NCBI GenBank assembly: GCA_018817125.1
Contig: JAHIUN010000002.1
Coordinates: 1-64,000, forward strand
DNA length: 64,000 bases
Direction of reading: 5' to 3'
Source of the DNA: Patescibacteria group bacterium
GTDB lineage: Bacteria; Patescibacteriota; Gracilibacteria; UM-FILTER-43-11
Positions 6,442 through 13,170 of the stretch are shown in pieces. Under the pieces are notes generated by a model. It saw nothing but the letters and a program-made list of their open reading frames with translations, searched no databases and was not told the origin of the DNA. The translations under genes were made by a program, and so were the position numbers. Position 1 is the stretch's first letter. Each line of letters opens with the position of its first letter.

Positions 6442-6852
6442 ATGTCCGACGAAGAAAAGAAAGACATTAAATTATCCAAAGCTGCCAAAGGTATTTTGGA
6501 TGAAGTCAAAAAGCTCAGCGTGCTCGAACTGGCCGACCTTGTGAAAGCCATGGAAGAAGAGTTCGGTGTTTCCGCAGCCGCCCCTATGGCAGTGGCTGGT
6601 GCCGTTCCTGCTGGCGGTGATGCTGGTGCCGCTGAAGAAAAAGACTCTTTCGATGTTGAGCTAACCGCTAGCGGCGGTCAGAAAATCGCCTGTATCAAAG
6701 TGGTCCGCGAAATAACCGGCCTGGGTTTAAAAGAAGCTAAGGATATGGTTGATGCCGCTCCGAAAATTATTAAAGAGGGAGTGAAAAAGGCAGAGGCGGA
6801 AGAAATGCAGAAAAAATTAGAGGAAGCAGGCGCCACCGCTGCCTTGAAATAA
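6442..6852 (+). CDS. rplL: 50S ribosomal protein L7/L12
   Basis: Stalk protein that recruits and activates translational GTPases. The N-terminal dimerisation part contains [19 protein letters not shown]; a short Ala/Gly hinge follows (residues about 48-68). The C-terminal domain shows [38 protein letters not shown] and ends GATAALK. Length 136 residues, slightly above the usual 120-130, with a short charged N-terminal extension ([17 protein letters not shown]). Second gene of the rplJ-rplL operon; a strong terminator follows. The 42 bp spacer is A/T repeat DNA with no Shine-Dalgarno. Confidence 0.97.
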   Translation: MSDEEKKDIKLSKAAKGILDEVKKLSVLELADLVKAMEEEFGVSAAAPMAVAGAVPAGGDAGAAEEKDSFDVELTASGGQKIACIKVVREITGLGLKEAKDMVDAAPKIIKEGVKKAEAEEMQKKLEEAGATAALK

Positions 6853-6874
6853 TCCCGTTTAAACCGAAAGCTTA

Positions 6875-6907
6875 CCCTGCACCCACACCCTTGGTGTGCA
6901 GGGTTTT
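6875..6907 (+). terminator. Terminator of rplJ-rplL
   Basis: CCCTGCAC (6875-6882) pairs with GTGCAGGG (6896-6903), extended inside by ACC/GGT pairs, followed by TTTT. Confidence 0.8.
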
Positions 6908-6973
6908 GCTTGCCTGACGGCATTGACCTCGACCCTTTTTAAGTGGTAACTTTTGAAAGTAAAAAACCGTTTT

Positions 6974-8404
6974 ATGAATTCTTTCCGGACACGAAAAATT
7001 CGACAAAAACCACCCCTGAGACTGGGGAAAAAACTGAAAGACGGCATCCTCGGGTGCTTTCGGTTCATCATCAGCGGAAGGAAAAGGCACTGGAGTTATG
7101 TGTTCGCCTTTCTCTTACTGCTGTTGGGTGCTTTGGTGGTTTTTAAAGTGACGGGCGGGCTTTATCGGGCACTGCAGGACTTTGAACCTGAAGACATGGT
7201 CCTTGCTTTGGGATCCGAACTGAAACAGGATGAATATGGTTATACGAATATGGTTTTGCTAGGGGATGGGGGACATGTCCGGGACGGAGCGGATCTGATC
7301 GATACCATCATGGTGGCCAGTATCAACCTGGCCGGAAAAACTGTATCTATCTTCTCAATCCCGAGAGATTATTATGTATGGAGCGACGAATACGGGGACG
7401 CGAAGATCAATGAACTTTATCGCAACAATAAAAACAGAATGGGCGAAGAGGGGGCTTTTGATGCGTTTAAAGACGTCGCGGGTCAAGTCACGAATCTCGA
7501 TATTCATTATTACGCCCGCGTGGATTTTAATGCTTTTGTGGATGTGGTAGATAGTCTGGGTGGAATTGCGGTGGATGTAAAAGAGCCGATTTATGATCCG
7601 TATTATCCCAATGAGACCGATGACGGTTACACAGTCTTCGAGATGGATGCTGGCTTGCAGGAAATGGATGGTGAGATCGCCCTTAAATTTGTCCGCAGCC
7701 GTAAAACAACCTCGGATTTCGATCGGGCAGCCCGTCAGCAGCAGGTGCTGATGGCAATCCAGGATAAGGCGCTGTCAAGCGGCGTGCTAAAAGCCAATAC
7801 CGTTAAAAAGCTTTATCAATCCCTGAAAGACAATGTAAACACCGACCTGACTATCCGCGAAATGATCGCCATGGCTTCGTTCGCCAAGAACTTCGACCGT
7901 AAAAATATGGTTTCTAAAGTGATTCACGATGACCCGAGCAGGGATGGTGGATTTTTATACACGCCGGAGCGCAAATATTATAACGGCCAGTTTGTTTTAG
8001 TGCCGGATGGAGACAATATGGACTTTCTTCACCAATACGCCGACCTCATTTTTCATCATCAGGATGTGCTGATAAATCCTGTACGTATTGAAATTTTAAA
8101 CGCCACCAAAGAGGCAGGAGTCGCACGGCTGGCAGCCAGTCATTTAAATCGTTTTGGTTTTGATATCGTGGATGTCGACAATCTTTTCGACGAACAAGGG
8201 GGGCGGAAGTACGTGGAAAAAAGCTTTATCCGTTATAATCATTGGGAGGTGGACGCCGAGGGGAATGTGATTCCACGTGATCAGTCTACGCTGGACGCTT
8301 TGAGCAATTTTGTAAAAGGAGAATTTATCCCCAGCAGTCAGTCTCAGCCGGAGGATGAAGTGGATATTTCTATCGTTCTTGGAAAAGACTACGAAATCTA
8401 TTGA
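6974..8404 (+). CDS. LytR-CpsA-Psr family protein with LytR_C domain
   Basis: Membrane-anchored phosphotransferase family that attaches glycopolymers to peptidoglycan. A basic cytoplasmic segment is followed by one membrane helix (about residues 42-62), then the LCP domain (about 90-265) with FSIPRDYYVWSD, DAKINELY and the arginine-rich FVRSRKTTSDFDRAARQQQ, which match the pyrophosphate-binding residues of the family. Residues about 350-476 form a LytR_C domain (VRIEILNATKEAGVARLAA ... IVLGKDYEIY). The ATG at 6974 was chosen over a TTG seven codons upstream; neither has a clear Shine-Dalgarno. Length 476 residues is normal for LCP plus LytR_C. With csaB it suggests a decorated cell wall. Confidence 0.9.
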   Translation: MNSFRTRKIRQKPPLRLGKKLKDGILGCFRFIISGRKRHWSYVFAFLLLLLGALVVFKVTGGLYRALQDFEPEDMVLALGSELKQDEYGYTNMVLLGDGGHVRDGADLIDTIMVASINLAGKTVSIFSIPRDYYVWSDEYGDAKINELYRNNKNRMGEEGAFDAFKDVAGQVTNLDIHYYARVDFNAFVDVVDSLGGIAVDVKEPIYDPYYPNETDDGYTVFEMDAGLQEMDGEIALKFVRSRKTTSDFDRAARQQQVLMAIQDKALSSGVLKANTVKKLYQSLKDNVNTDLTIREMIAMASFAKNFDRKNMVSKVIHDDPSRDGGFLYTPERKYYNGQFVLVPDGDNMDFLHQYADLIFHHQDVLINPVRIEILNATKEAGVARLAASHLNRFGFDIVDVDNLFDEQGGRKYVEKSFIRYNHWEVDAEGNVIPRDQSTLDALSNFVKGEFIPSSQSQPEDEVDISIVLGKDYEIY

Positions 8405-8454
8405 TCATTCCCTTGCCTTTAAGAGCGCGTTAGTATAAAATTCCCACGCCTTAT

Positions 8455-8527
8455 AAATTGAAGATTGAAAATTAAAAATTCGAAAGGCTCAATCTTTAAT
8501 CTTAAATCTTTAATTTTCAATAAATTT
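8455..8527. repeat. Intergenic inverted repeat, GAAGATTGAAAATTAAAA family
   Basis: Left arm TTGAAGATTGAAAATTAAAA, loop CGAAAGGC, right arm with ATCTTTAATC/TTTAATTTTCAA. It ends two bases before the rpsT start. Confidence 0.75.
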
Positions 8528-8529
8528 TT

Positions 8530-8913
8530 ATGCCCATCACTAAACAAGCCATTAAACGGGTCAAACAAGACAAAGTCCGTACCGCTCGTAACAAGCATTA
8601 CAGCAACCACATGAAGTCCATGGTTAAGCTGTTGCTTGGCTATATTCAGAAGAAGGAATCAGATAAAGCGACCAAGATTTTTCCTAAGGTTGTTAGTTCC
8701 ATAGATGCTTGTGCTAAAAAGAACCTTATTCACAAAAATAACGCCGCCCGCAAAAAAGCCCGCCTTCAGAAAGCTCTGAGCAATATTCAAAAAGGGGGTG
8801 CCGAGAAAAAGGAAGCTGATAAACCAAAAGCCGGGAAAGTGGAGGAAAAAAAGGAAAAGGCCCCCAAGGCTAAGACGAAAGAAGTTAAAAAGACCACCAA
8901 GGAAGAGAAGTAA
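8530..8913 (+). CDS. rpsT: 30S ribosomal protein S20 with a lysine-rich tail
   Basis: S20 is an all-helical protein that binds 16S rRNA. Residues 1-93 match the family: MPITKQAIKRVKQDKVRTARN, MKSMVKLLLGYI, and KNLIHKNNAARKKARLQKAL. Standard length is about 87; here 127, with a Lys/Glu-rich tail (KPKAGKVEEKKEKAPKAKTKE) of low complexity. The start MPITKQ follows directly after a repeat and has no Shine-Dalgarno. It is single-standing, flanked by repeats on both sides. Confidence 0.93.
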   Translation: MPITKQAIKRVKQDKVRTARNKHYSNHMKSMVKLLLGYIQKKESDKATKIFPKVVSSIDACAKKNLIHKNNAARKKARLQKALSNIQKGGAEKKEADKPKAGKVEEKKEKAPKAKTKEVKKTTKEEK

Positions 8914-8924
8914 TTTATTTATTG

Positions 8925-9001
8925 GACGAAGGACACAGAACCTGCCTACCGGACAGGCAGGCACAGGAAACAGCTGAGTCCTGAATCCTGAATCCTGTGT
9001 C
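8925..9001. repeat. Intergenic inverted repeat, TCCTGAATCCTG/GGACACAG family
   Basis: Left part GGACGAAGGACACAG, right part TCCTGAATCCTGAATCCTGTG, with an inner near-palindrome CCTGCCTACCGGACAGGCAGG-like hairpin. It matches the element at 10234-10312 in unit type. It ends eight bases before the ruvX ATG. Confidence 0.8.
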
Positions 9002-9008
9002 TTTAAGT

Positions 9009-9434
9009 ATGTCTAAAGGTAAATATCTCTCTATTGATTTCGGAGACCGTCGCGTAGGGATCGCCATTTCTGATTTTGATAAGCAGATAGCCTTTCCGCG
9101 CGATTTTTTGGGATATAAAAAAACCGATGAACTGATTGATCAGATCAGGGCATTCTGTGAAGAGGAGCAGGTGATTAAGGTAATCGTCGGCTTACCTGTG
9201 GAAATGGACGGGACGATGGGGGAACGGGTGATAAAAACCTATGAATTCGGCGATCAGCTGAAAAAAGCGCTTGATCCCATCCCGGTTGATTATTTTGATG
9301 AACGTCTGACTACTAAAGAGGCCACTCAAAAGCTACACCAGCAGGGGATTAGGGAGAAAGAGCAGAAAGGGCAGAAAGACATGGTTTCAGCGCAGATTAT
9401 TTTAGAGGCATACCTTAAGGCTATTTCTGATTGA
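9009..9434 (+). CDS. ruvX: RuvX/YqgF RNase H-like nuclease
   Basis: Putative Holliday junction resolvase and pre-16S rRNA nuclease with an RNase H fold. Signals: KYLSIDFGDRRVGIAISD (first catalytic Asp), KVIVGLPVEMDGTMG, DYFDERLTTKEA and KDMVSAQIILEAYL with the last acidic residue region. Length 141, typical. ATG at 9009 was chosen over a GTG at 8997 because the earlier codons lie in a repeat. The final residues ISD and the TGA come from the next repeat (ATTTCTGATTGA), so the repeat supplies the stop. Confidence 0.92.
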   Translation: MSKGKYLSIDFGDRRVGIAISDFDKQIAFPRDFLGYKKTDELIDQIRAFCEEEQVIKVIVGLPVEMDGTMGERVIKTYEFGDQLKKALDPIPVDYFDERLTTKEATQKLHQQGIREKEQKGQKDMVSAQIILEAYLKAISD

Positions 9435-9515
9435 TGAATTCAGATTTCTGATTTTAATTCAGGAATTTTAAATGTCACATTTGATTCACAAATCAGAAAT
9501 CACAAATCAGAAATA
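9423..9515. repeat. Intergenic inverted repeat, TCAGAAATC family
   Basis: Left units ATTTCTGATTGATG and CAGATTTCTGATTTT, right units TTCACAAATCAGAAATC in tandem. It overlaps the 3' ends of both convergent genes and encodes the last residues and stops of ruvX (ISD) and nadE (ISDL). Confidence 0.85.
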
Positions 9516-10231
9516 ATCGGAGGTCCTTCATTTTTATGTTCATTCGCCTTTATCCTGTCATATAGTTTCTGCTCATCATCATTCGCTGGCTGTTCACCTT
9601 TCTCAAATCGTTGCAGAATTTCATCGATCCTGGCGTATTCCATCCCTATCTCTTCCTCATCGCTCTGATCGCGCATCAGCTCGGCGGAGGCAGTTTTATG
9701 TACAATCACCTCCGGAAGACCCAGAAACTCGCTCATTTCCCACACAGACGTCTTATACAGGTCGCCAATAGGCAGTATATCGGTGGCACCATCTCCATGT
9801 TTGGTAAAATAACCCAGCATCAGCTCCGTTTTATTACCGGTGCCCAGCACAATAGCGTTGTGGGTGTTCGCGTAATGATAAAGCAGAGTCATGCGAACAC
9901 GTGCCTGTATATTCATCTTGGCCAGACTGGAGGACTTCCAGGGTAGTTCTTCATACGCATCAATAAAAGGATTGATCGAAATAACATGAGACTCAATACC
10001 AAGTTCTTTGGCCCAATCGATGGCATCCTGAACATTCTGAGGCTTATTGACTCCATCATTCGGAAGGATCAGGGCTGTTACATTTTCTTTACCCAAAGCC
10101 ATCACGCCCAGTTTAGCCGTCAGCGCGCTATCCACCCCTCCGCTCAAGCCGACCGCCGCTTTTGAAATGCCTACTTTTTTAAAGTAATCCGAAAGTTGGA
10201 CAATAATGTAATCGATTTTTTCCTGAATCAT
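9500..10231 (-). CDS. nadE: NH3-dependent NAD+ synthetase
   Basis: Last step of NAD synthesis: amidates nicotinate adenine dinucleotide with ATP and ammonia. The PP-loop is GLSGGVDSALTAKL (residues about 27-40). Further signals are VLGTGNKTELMLGYFTKHGDGA and DILPIGDLYKTSVW. There is no glutaminase domain, so ammonia is the nitrogen source. Length 243 residues, normal. It ends in repeat DNA, so the last four residues ISDL and the stop belong to the repeat. Convergent with ruvX. Confidence 0.94.
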   Translation of the reverse strand: MIQEKIDYIIVQLSDYFKKVGISKAAVGLSGGVDSALTAKLGVMALGKENVTALILPNDGVNKPQNVQDAIDWAKELGIESHVISINPFIDAYEELPWKSSSLAKMNIQARVRMTLLYHYANTHNAIVLGTGNKTELMLGYFTKHGDGATDILPIGDLYKTSVWEMSEFLGLPEVIVHKTASAELMRDQSDEEEIGMEYARIDEILQRFEKGEQPANDDEQKLYDRIKANEHKNEGPPIISDL

Positions 10232-10233
10232 AT

Positions 10234-10312
10234 TATAAGGACTCAGGACTAAGGACTAAGGGCACAGCTAGGATTCAGCTGAGTTCTGTGTCCTGTTTCC
10301 TGTGTCCTGAAA
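10234..10312. repeat. Intergenic inverted repeat, GGACTAAGGACT/TCCTGTGTCCTG family
   Basis: Left units AGGACTCAGGACTAAGGACT, centre GGATTCAGCTGAGTTC, right units GTGTCCTGTTTCCTGTGTCC. Second copy of the type seen at 8925. It separates nadE from the SPFH gene and ends at the SPFH stop. Confidence 0.8.
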
Positions 10313-10314
10313 AA

Positions 10315-11184
10315 TTATCGGCCTCCTAGATTAAGCATAGGAAGAATACTATCCGGCAATACGCCCCAGTTGATATCATCAGCCATTTTCTGAACAAACT
10401 CAAACTGGATGACTTCAGGACTTCTTCGGAGTGATTCACCTTTCAGGCGAATGGCCTCCGCGTCCGCTTCGGCTTCAATGATCTTCTTTTCTTTCAGTTT
10501 TTCAGCTTCCAGCCGTTGGAACTCTGCCTTCTGGATCTTCTGTTCGGCCACCTGCTTTTCTTCAATCGCGCTGGCGTATTCGGGCGAGAAGGCGATGTGG
10601 CGCAGAAGCACTCTCTCCATGATAATGTTCTTTTCAGCAAAAAGCGTTTTCATCGATTCATTCATTTTCATTTCTGCCTCCGCGCGCTTCTTGGCATACA
10701 CATCAATGGCGCTGTAATTGGCGATCACGGCGCGGATCTGACTGCGGGATACCGTGCGGACGATCTTCTGGATGTAATCCGGGCCGACACTCTGGAAAAG
10801 TTCAGCGGCATTATTGCGGTCTACATGAAAAAGGACGGTCGAATCCACCATTACGGTCTGTCCGTCTGAAGTGGGCGCGGTCATGCTGTCGTCGCTGTAG
10901 ATCGCTCCTTCGCCGGGCGCCACGCTCATGGTGTATTCCTGCGTGCGCACATCCATCAAATAAGAAACCTGCCAGAACGGGATTTTAAGGTGCAGGCCTT
11001 CCGGCAGTTCTTTTTCAAGAACCCCTCGTCCGCGGTCGTAAATAATCCCGACGTGCCCTGGGGGAACCGAAACAAGTCCGTCTAAAATAATCAGGAAGAC
11101 AACGATGGCAATCACGATGCCGAATAAATTCTTACCCTTCAGTTGGAATTGCGGAAAGCGGGGCATTTGTGGAAATTGAGCCAT
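10315..11184 (-). CDS. SPFH/Band 7 (prohibitin-like) membrane protein
   Basis: A 289-residue membrane-anchored scaffold of the stomatin/prohibitin/HflC superfamily. The N terminus is proline-rich (PQMPRFPQFQLKGKN), followed by one membrane helix (about 20-37). The Band 7 domain (about 40-215) shows VPPGHVGIIYDRGRGVLEKELPEGLH and the SQIRAVIANYSAIDVY region. A helical coiled coil follows (EEKQVAEQKIQKAEFQRLEAEKL, residues about 207-250). Typical roles are membrane organisation and protease control; no partner protease lies next to it. Whether it is prohibitin or HflC type is not settled by sequence. Confidence 0.88.
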   Translation of the reverse strand: MAQFPQMPRFPQFQLKGKNLFGIVIAIVVFLIILDGLVSVPPGHVGIIYDRGRGVLEKELPEGLHLKIPFWQVSYLMDVRTQEYTMSVAPGEGAIYSDDSMTAPTSDGQTVMVDSTVLFHVDRNNAAELFQSVGPDYIQKIVRTVSRSQIRAVIANYSAIDVYAKKRAEAEMKMNESMKTLFAEKNIIMERVLLRHIAFSPEYASAIEEKQVAEQKIQKAEFQRLEAEKLKEKKIIEAEADAEAIRLKGESLRRSPEVIQFEFVQKMADDINWGVLPDSILPMLNLGGR

Positions 11185-11232
11185 AGTTTTGGTGGTTAGA
11201 GTGTGTCGTCATTATAGCAGAAAGAAGGGCGG

Positions 11233-11260
11233 TTACAACCAAAGCGCGGAATGATATAAT
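11233..11260 (+). promoter_or_regulatory. Predicted promoter of the nucleotidyltransferase gene
   Basis: TTACAA at 11233-11238, a 16 bp spacer, TATAAT at 11255-11260 with TGA in front (extended -10). Start codon 21 bp downstream. Confidence 0.6.
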
Positions 11261-11281
11261 ACGCCTGTTAAATTTAAATTT

Positions 11282-11953
11282 ATGGAAGACCGGATTAAAA
11301 AAGAAATCGTTGCCGCCATCACTGTTTTTGAGAAGCATCTGCCGGAATCGCTTCATAGTCAGATCCTGCTCACTGGAGGAAGCGCCGCTTTTTTATATGG
11401 CTCTGACAGGCCGTTTTCAAAAGACATCGATTTTGAATTGCCAAAAACGGTTATTCCGGAAATTGAAAACATACTAAAAGTGCGTTTCGATTACCACAGA
11501 AAAAAAACCGTTTTTCATTCCCTGAAGGCCACGTTTACAGAGGGAAATGAAGCTTACGATCTCATTGCCGAGTCCGTTATTCAGCCGGCCGGGCATCCGG
11601 AGTCTTACATGGTTTATTTAACGGATGGCATTCTCAAAAAGCGAAAAATCCTTCATGTAAACGGCCAGACCCTTTATCTGATCCCGAAAGAACTTTTAGT
11701 GCTCATCAAACTGCTGGCCGGGCGCGGGGAAGAGCTGGGAAAATACGATTTATATGATGTCTGGAAAATCATGACGGCGAATAGGGATTTTGATTTTTCC
11801 TTTTTCACGGAGCTAGTCAGACAGTTCTGCAAGCCGCTCGAAAAATCCCTCCCGCTCCTTTTGGAACACGGGCAGAAGATTTTAGCGGATCATCCGGATC
11901 AATCCGTTAAACAGCTTTTGGAAGTTCTGACTTCTCTTCAACCATCCGCCTGA
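11282..11953 (+). CDS. Predicted nucleotidyltransferase-fold protein
   Basis: A 223-residue protein with an intact nucleotidyltransferase signature, LTGGSAAFLYGSDRPFSKDIDFEL (about residues 29-52): GGS, then the DID pair of metal-binding Asp. This resembles the AbiEii/DUF1814 and DUF6036 groups, which include antitoxin-partner toxins and stand-alone transferases. The rest is helical (IPKELLVLIKLLAGRGEELGKYDLYDVW), also typical of that group, where KYDLYDVW contains a conserved Asp. No antitoxin-like AbiEi gene is adjacent. The 3' end overlaps the convergent guanylate-kinase-like gene by 47 bp. Function unknown; toxin-antitoxin is only one possibility. Confidence 0.75.
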   Translation: MEDRIKKEIVAAITVFEKHLPESLHSQILLTGGSAAFLYGSDRPFSKDIDFELPKTVIPEIENILKVRFDYHRKKTVFHSLKATFTEGNEAYDLIAESVIQPAGHPESYMVYLTDGILKKRKILHVNGQTLYLIPKELLVLIKLLAGRGEELGKYDLYDVWKIMTANRDFDFSFFTELVRQFCKPLEKSLPLLLEHGQKILADHPDQSVKQLLEVLTSLQPSA

Positions 11954-12608
11954 ATGTATCTACCCCTTCCTGCAGTTTTTCCGCCCATATAAAATAGTCA
12001 AAATGAGCCAGAGGGCGATCCTTCCACTCATTTTCAATGAACTGGACGCGTTTTTCGATCTGGGCCGGGTCACCGCCCCGTTTCCGGATTCCCGCCAGAA
12101 TATCTTCCTTGGGACGGTTGATGAAAACGGTTGTAACTGGAATGTTGTCAAAAACGGATTTAATTCCGCGCATCAGACCGGGGAGGTTCTGCTCCCCGCC
12201 GCCGATCATGATCACATTTCCCTTTGAGATCAGGAAAATAAGATGGACTGAATCATAACCGAACTCGTCCCCGTCATATTTTTCGTAATGGTAAAAAAAC
12301 CTGCCACGGTCTTTCAGGTGGTCAAAAAGCTCTCTTTCTACAAAATAACCGCTAAAAACCTCATTTTCCCCAGGGCGTTTAGGGCGGGTCAGCGTGCGGA
12401 CGAATCGGGAAAACGGATATTTGCGGTTTTGCTGTAAAAAACCGTCGATCACCGCGTCTTTCCCACTGCCGGTATAGCCGAATACTATGAACACGCGGTT
12501 AAACTGATACGTGCTGACATCAAGCTCCTGCTCGGCGTAAGCGCTGGTCATGAGTTTGAATAAATAATCCCTCCGGCCCCTTTGAAGGTGCTTTCCTTTT
12601 TCATCCAT
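11907..12608 (-). CDS. Guanylate-kinase-like protein
   Basis: A P-loop protein of the guanylate kinase group. Walker A is FGYTGSGKDAV (about residues 43-53); TLTRPKRPGENEVFSGYFV matches the GMP-binding TTRxxRPGE region; FGYDSVHL, ILAGIRKRGGDPAQIEKRV and FDYFIWAE fit the remaining blocks. It is divergent: the lid and Walker region are unusual and about 36 residues precede the P-loop. Length 233, against about 205 for Gmk. It may be the cell's guanylate kinase or a paralogue with another substrate. It overlaps the neighbouring gene tail to tail by 47 bp. ATG at 12608 is the first start; later ones are possible. Confidence 0.75.
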   Translation of the reverse strand: MDEKGKHLQRGRRDYLFKLMTSAYAEQELDVSTYQFNRVFIVFGYTGSGKDAVIDGFLQQNRKYPFSRFVRTLTRPKRPGENEVFSGYFVERELFDHLKDRGRFFYHYEKYDGDEFGYDSVHLIFLISKGNVIMIGGGEQNLPGLMRGIKSVFDNIPVTTVFINRPKEDILAGIRKRGGDPAQIEKRVQFIENEWKDRPLAHFDYFIWAEKLQEGVDTFRRMVEEKSELPKAV

Positions 12609-12666
12609 ATGGCTTTTATTAATTTGAAATCAGTATACGCTTTTAAGAGGAAAAAATAAATTTTTG

Positions 12667-12695
12667 TTGACGGGTGAACATTTGTTTACTAGAAT
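12667..12695 (+). promoter_or_regulatory. Predicted promoter of the GxxExxY gene
   Basis: TTGACG at 12667-12672, a 17 bp spacer, TAGAAT at 12690-12695. It lies just outside the left repeat arm. Confidence 0.6.
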
Positions 12696-12699
12696 AACG

Positions 12700-13157
12700 T
12701 CAGAACTATGATTAATTTGATTAAATGATGCGTATGATTGATCAGAAGTATAAATATTCAGATATTACTGAGAAAATTATTGGATGCGCGATAAACGTGC
12801 ATAATTTTCTAGGAAATGGTTTCCAGGAAGTGGTATACCAAAGAGCACTTTCCATAGAAATGGAAAAAGCTGGATTACATTTTTCCAGAGAAAAAGAAAT
12901 GCCAATTCTTTATAAAGATCAGCATATCGGCACACGACGGGTAGATTTTTTTGTTGAAAATCAAATTTTAGTTGAAATAAAAGCTCTTATCAAAACCGAT
13001 AATGTACATTTGGCGCAGGCGATTAATTATTTGGAAGCTTTTGATAGGGAAATCGGCCTTTTGATTAATTTCGGCGCAAGGAGCTTGGAGTTCAAAAGAC
13101 TGACCAATAAAAAATCATGTCAAATCAATAAATCATAATAATCACAGTTCAGACAAT
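12700..13157. mobile_element. TCTGAACTGTGATT-family element carrying a GxxExxY gene
   Basis: Left arm (about 12700-12745) reads GTCAGAACTATGATTAATTT with further ATGATT units; right arm (about 13112-13157) ends AATCACAGTTCAGACA, identical to the right arms at 4479-4494 and 48860-48875. The two arms enclose one gene, whose start and stop codons lie in the arms. The empty copies hold only a short loop. No target-site duplication is obvious. Calling it mobile is inference. Confidence 0.5.
12725..13138 (+). CDS. GxxExxY family protein (PD-(D/E)XK nuclease-like fold)
   Basis: A 137-residue protein with the name-giving motif GFQEVVY (within FLGNGFQEVVYQRAL, about residues 32-46). Further on, RRVDFFVENQILVEIKAL has the D-x(n)-E-x-K spacing of PD-(D/E)XK nucleases, followed by LAQAINYLEAFDREIGLLINFG, the usual family end. 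The family is widespread in CPR bacteria, Bacteroidetes and other groups and its function is not established. The gene sits between the arms of a TCTGAACTGTGATT repeat. The last residues CQINKS come from the repeat. Start is one of three close Met codons (1, 2, 4). Confidence 0.88.
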   Translation: MMRMIDQKYKYSDITEKIIGCAINVHNFLGNGFQEVVYQRALSIEMEKAGLHFSREKEMPILYKDQHIGTRRVDFFVENQILVEIKALIKTDNVHLAQAINYLEAFDREIGLLINFGARSLEFKRLTNKKSCQINKS

Positions 13158-13170
13158 TAACCAAAAAACT

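Noticed and set aside
9423-9515. Repeats as an insertion sequence
   Set aside because: No transposase, and no target-site duplication; element length is only about 90 bases.
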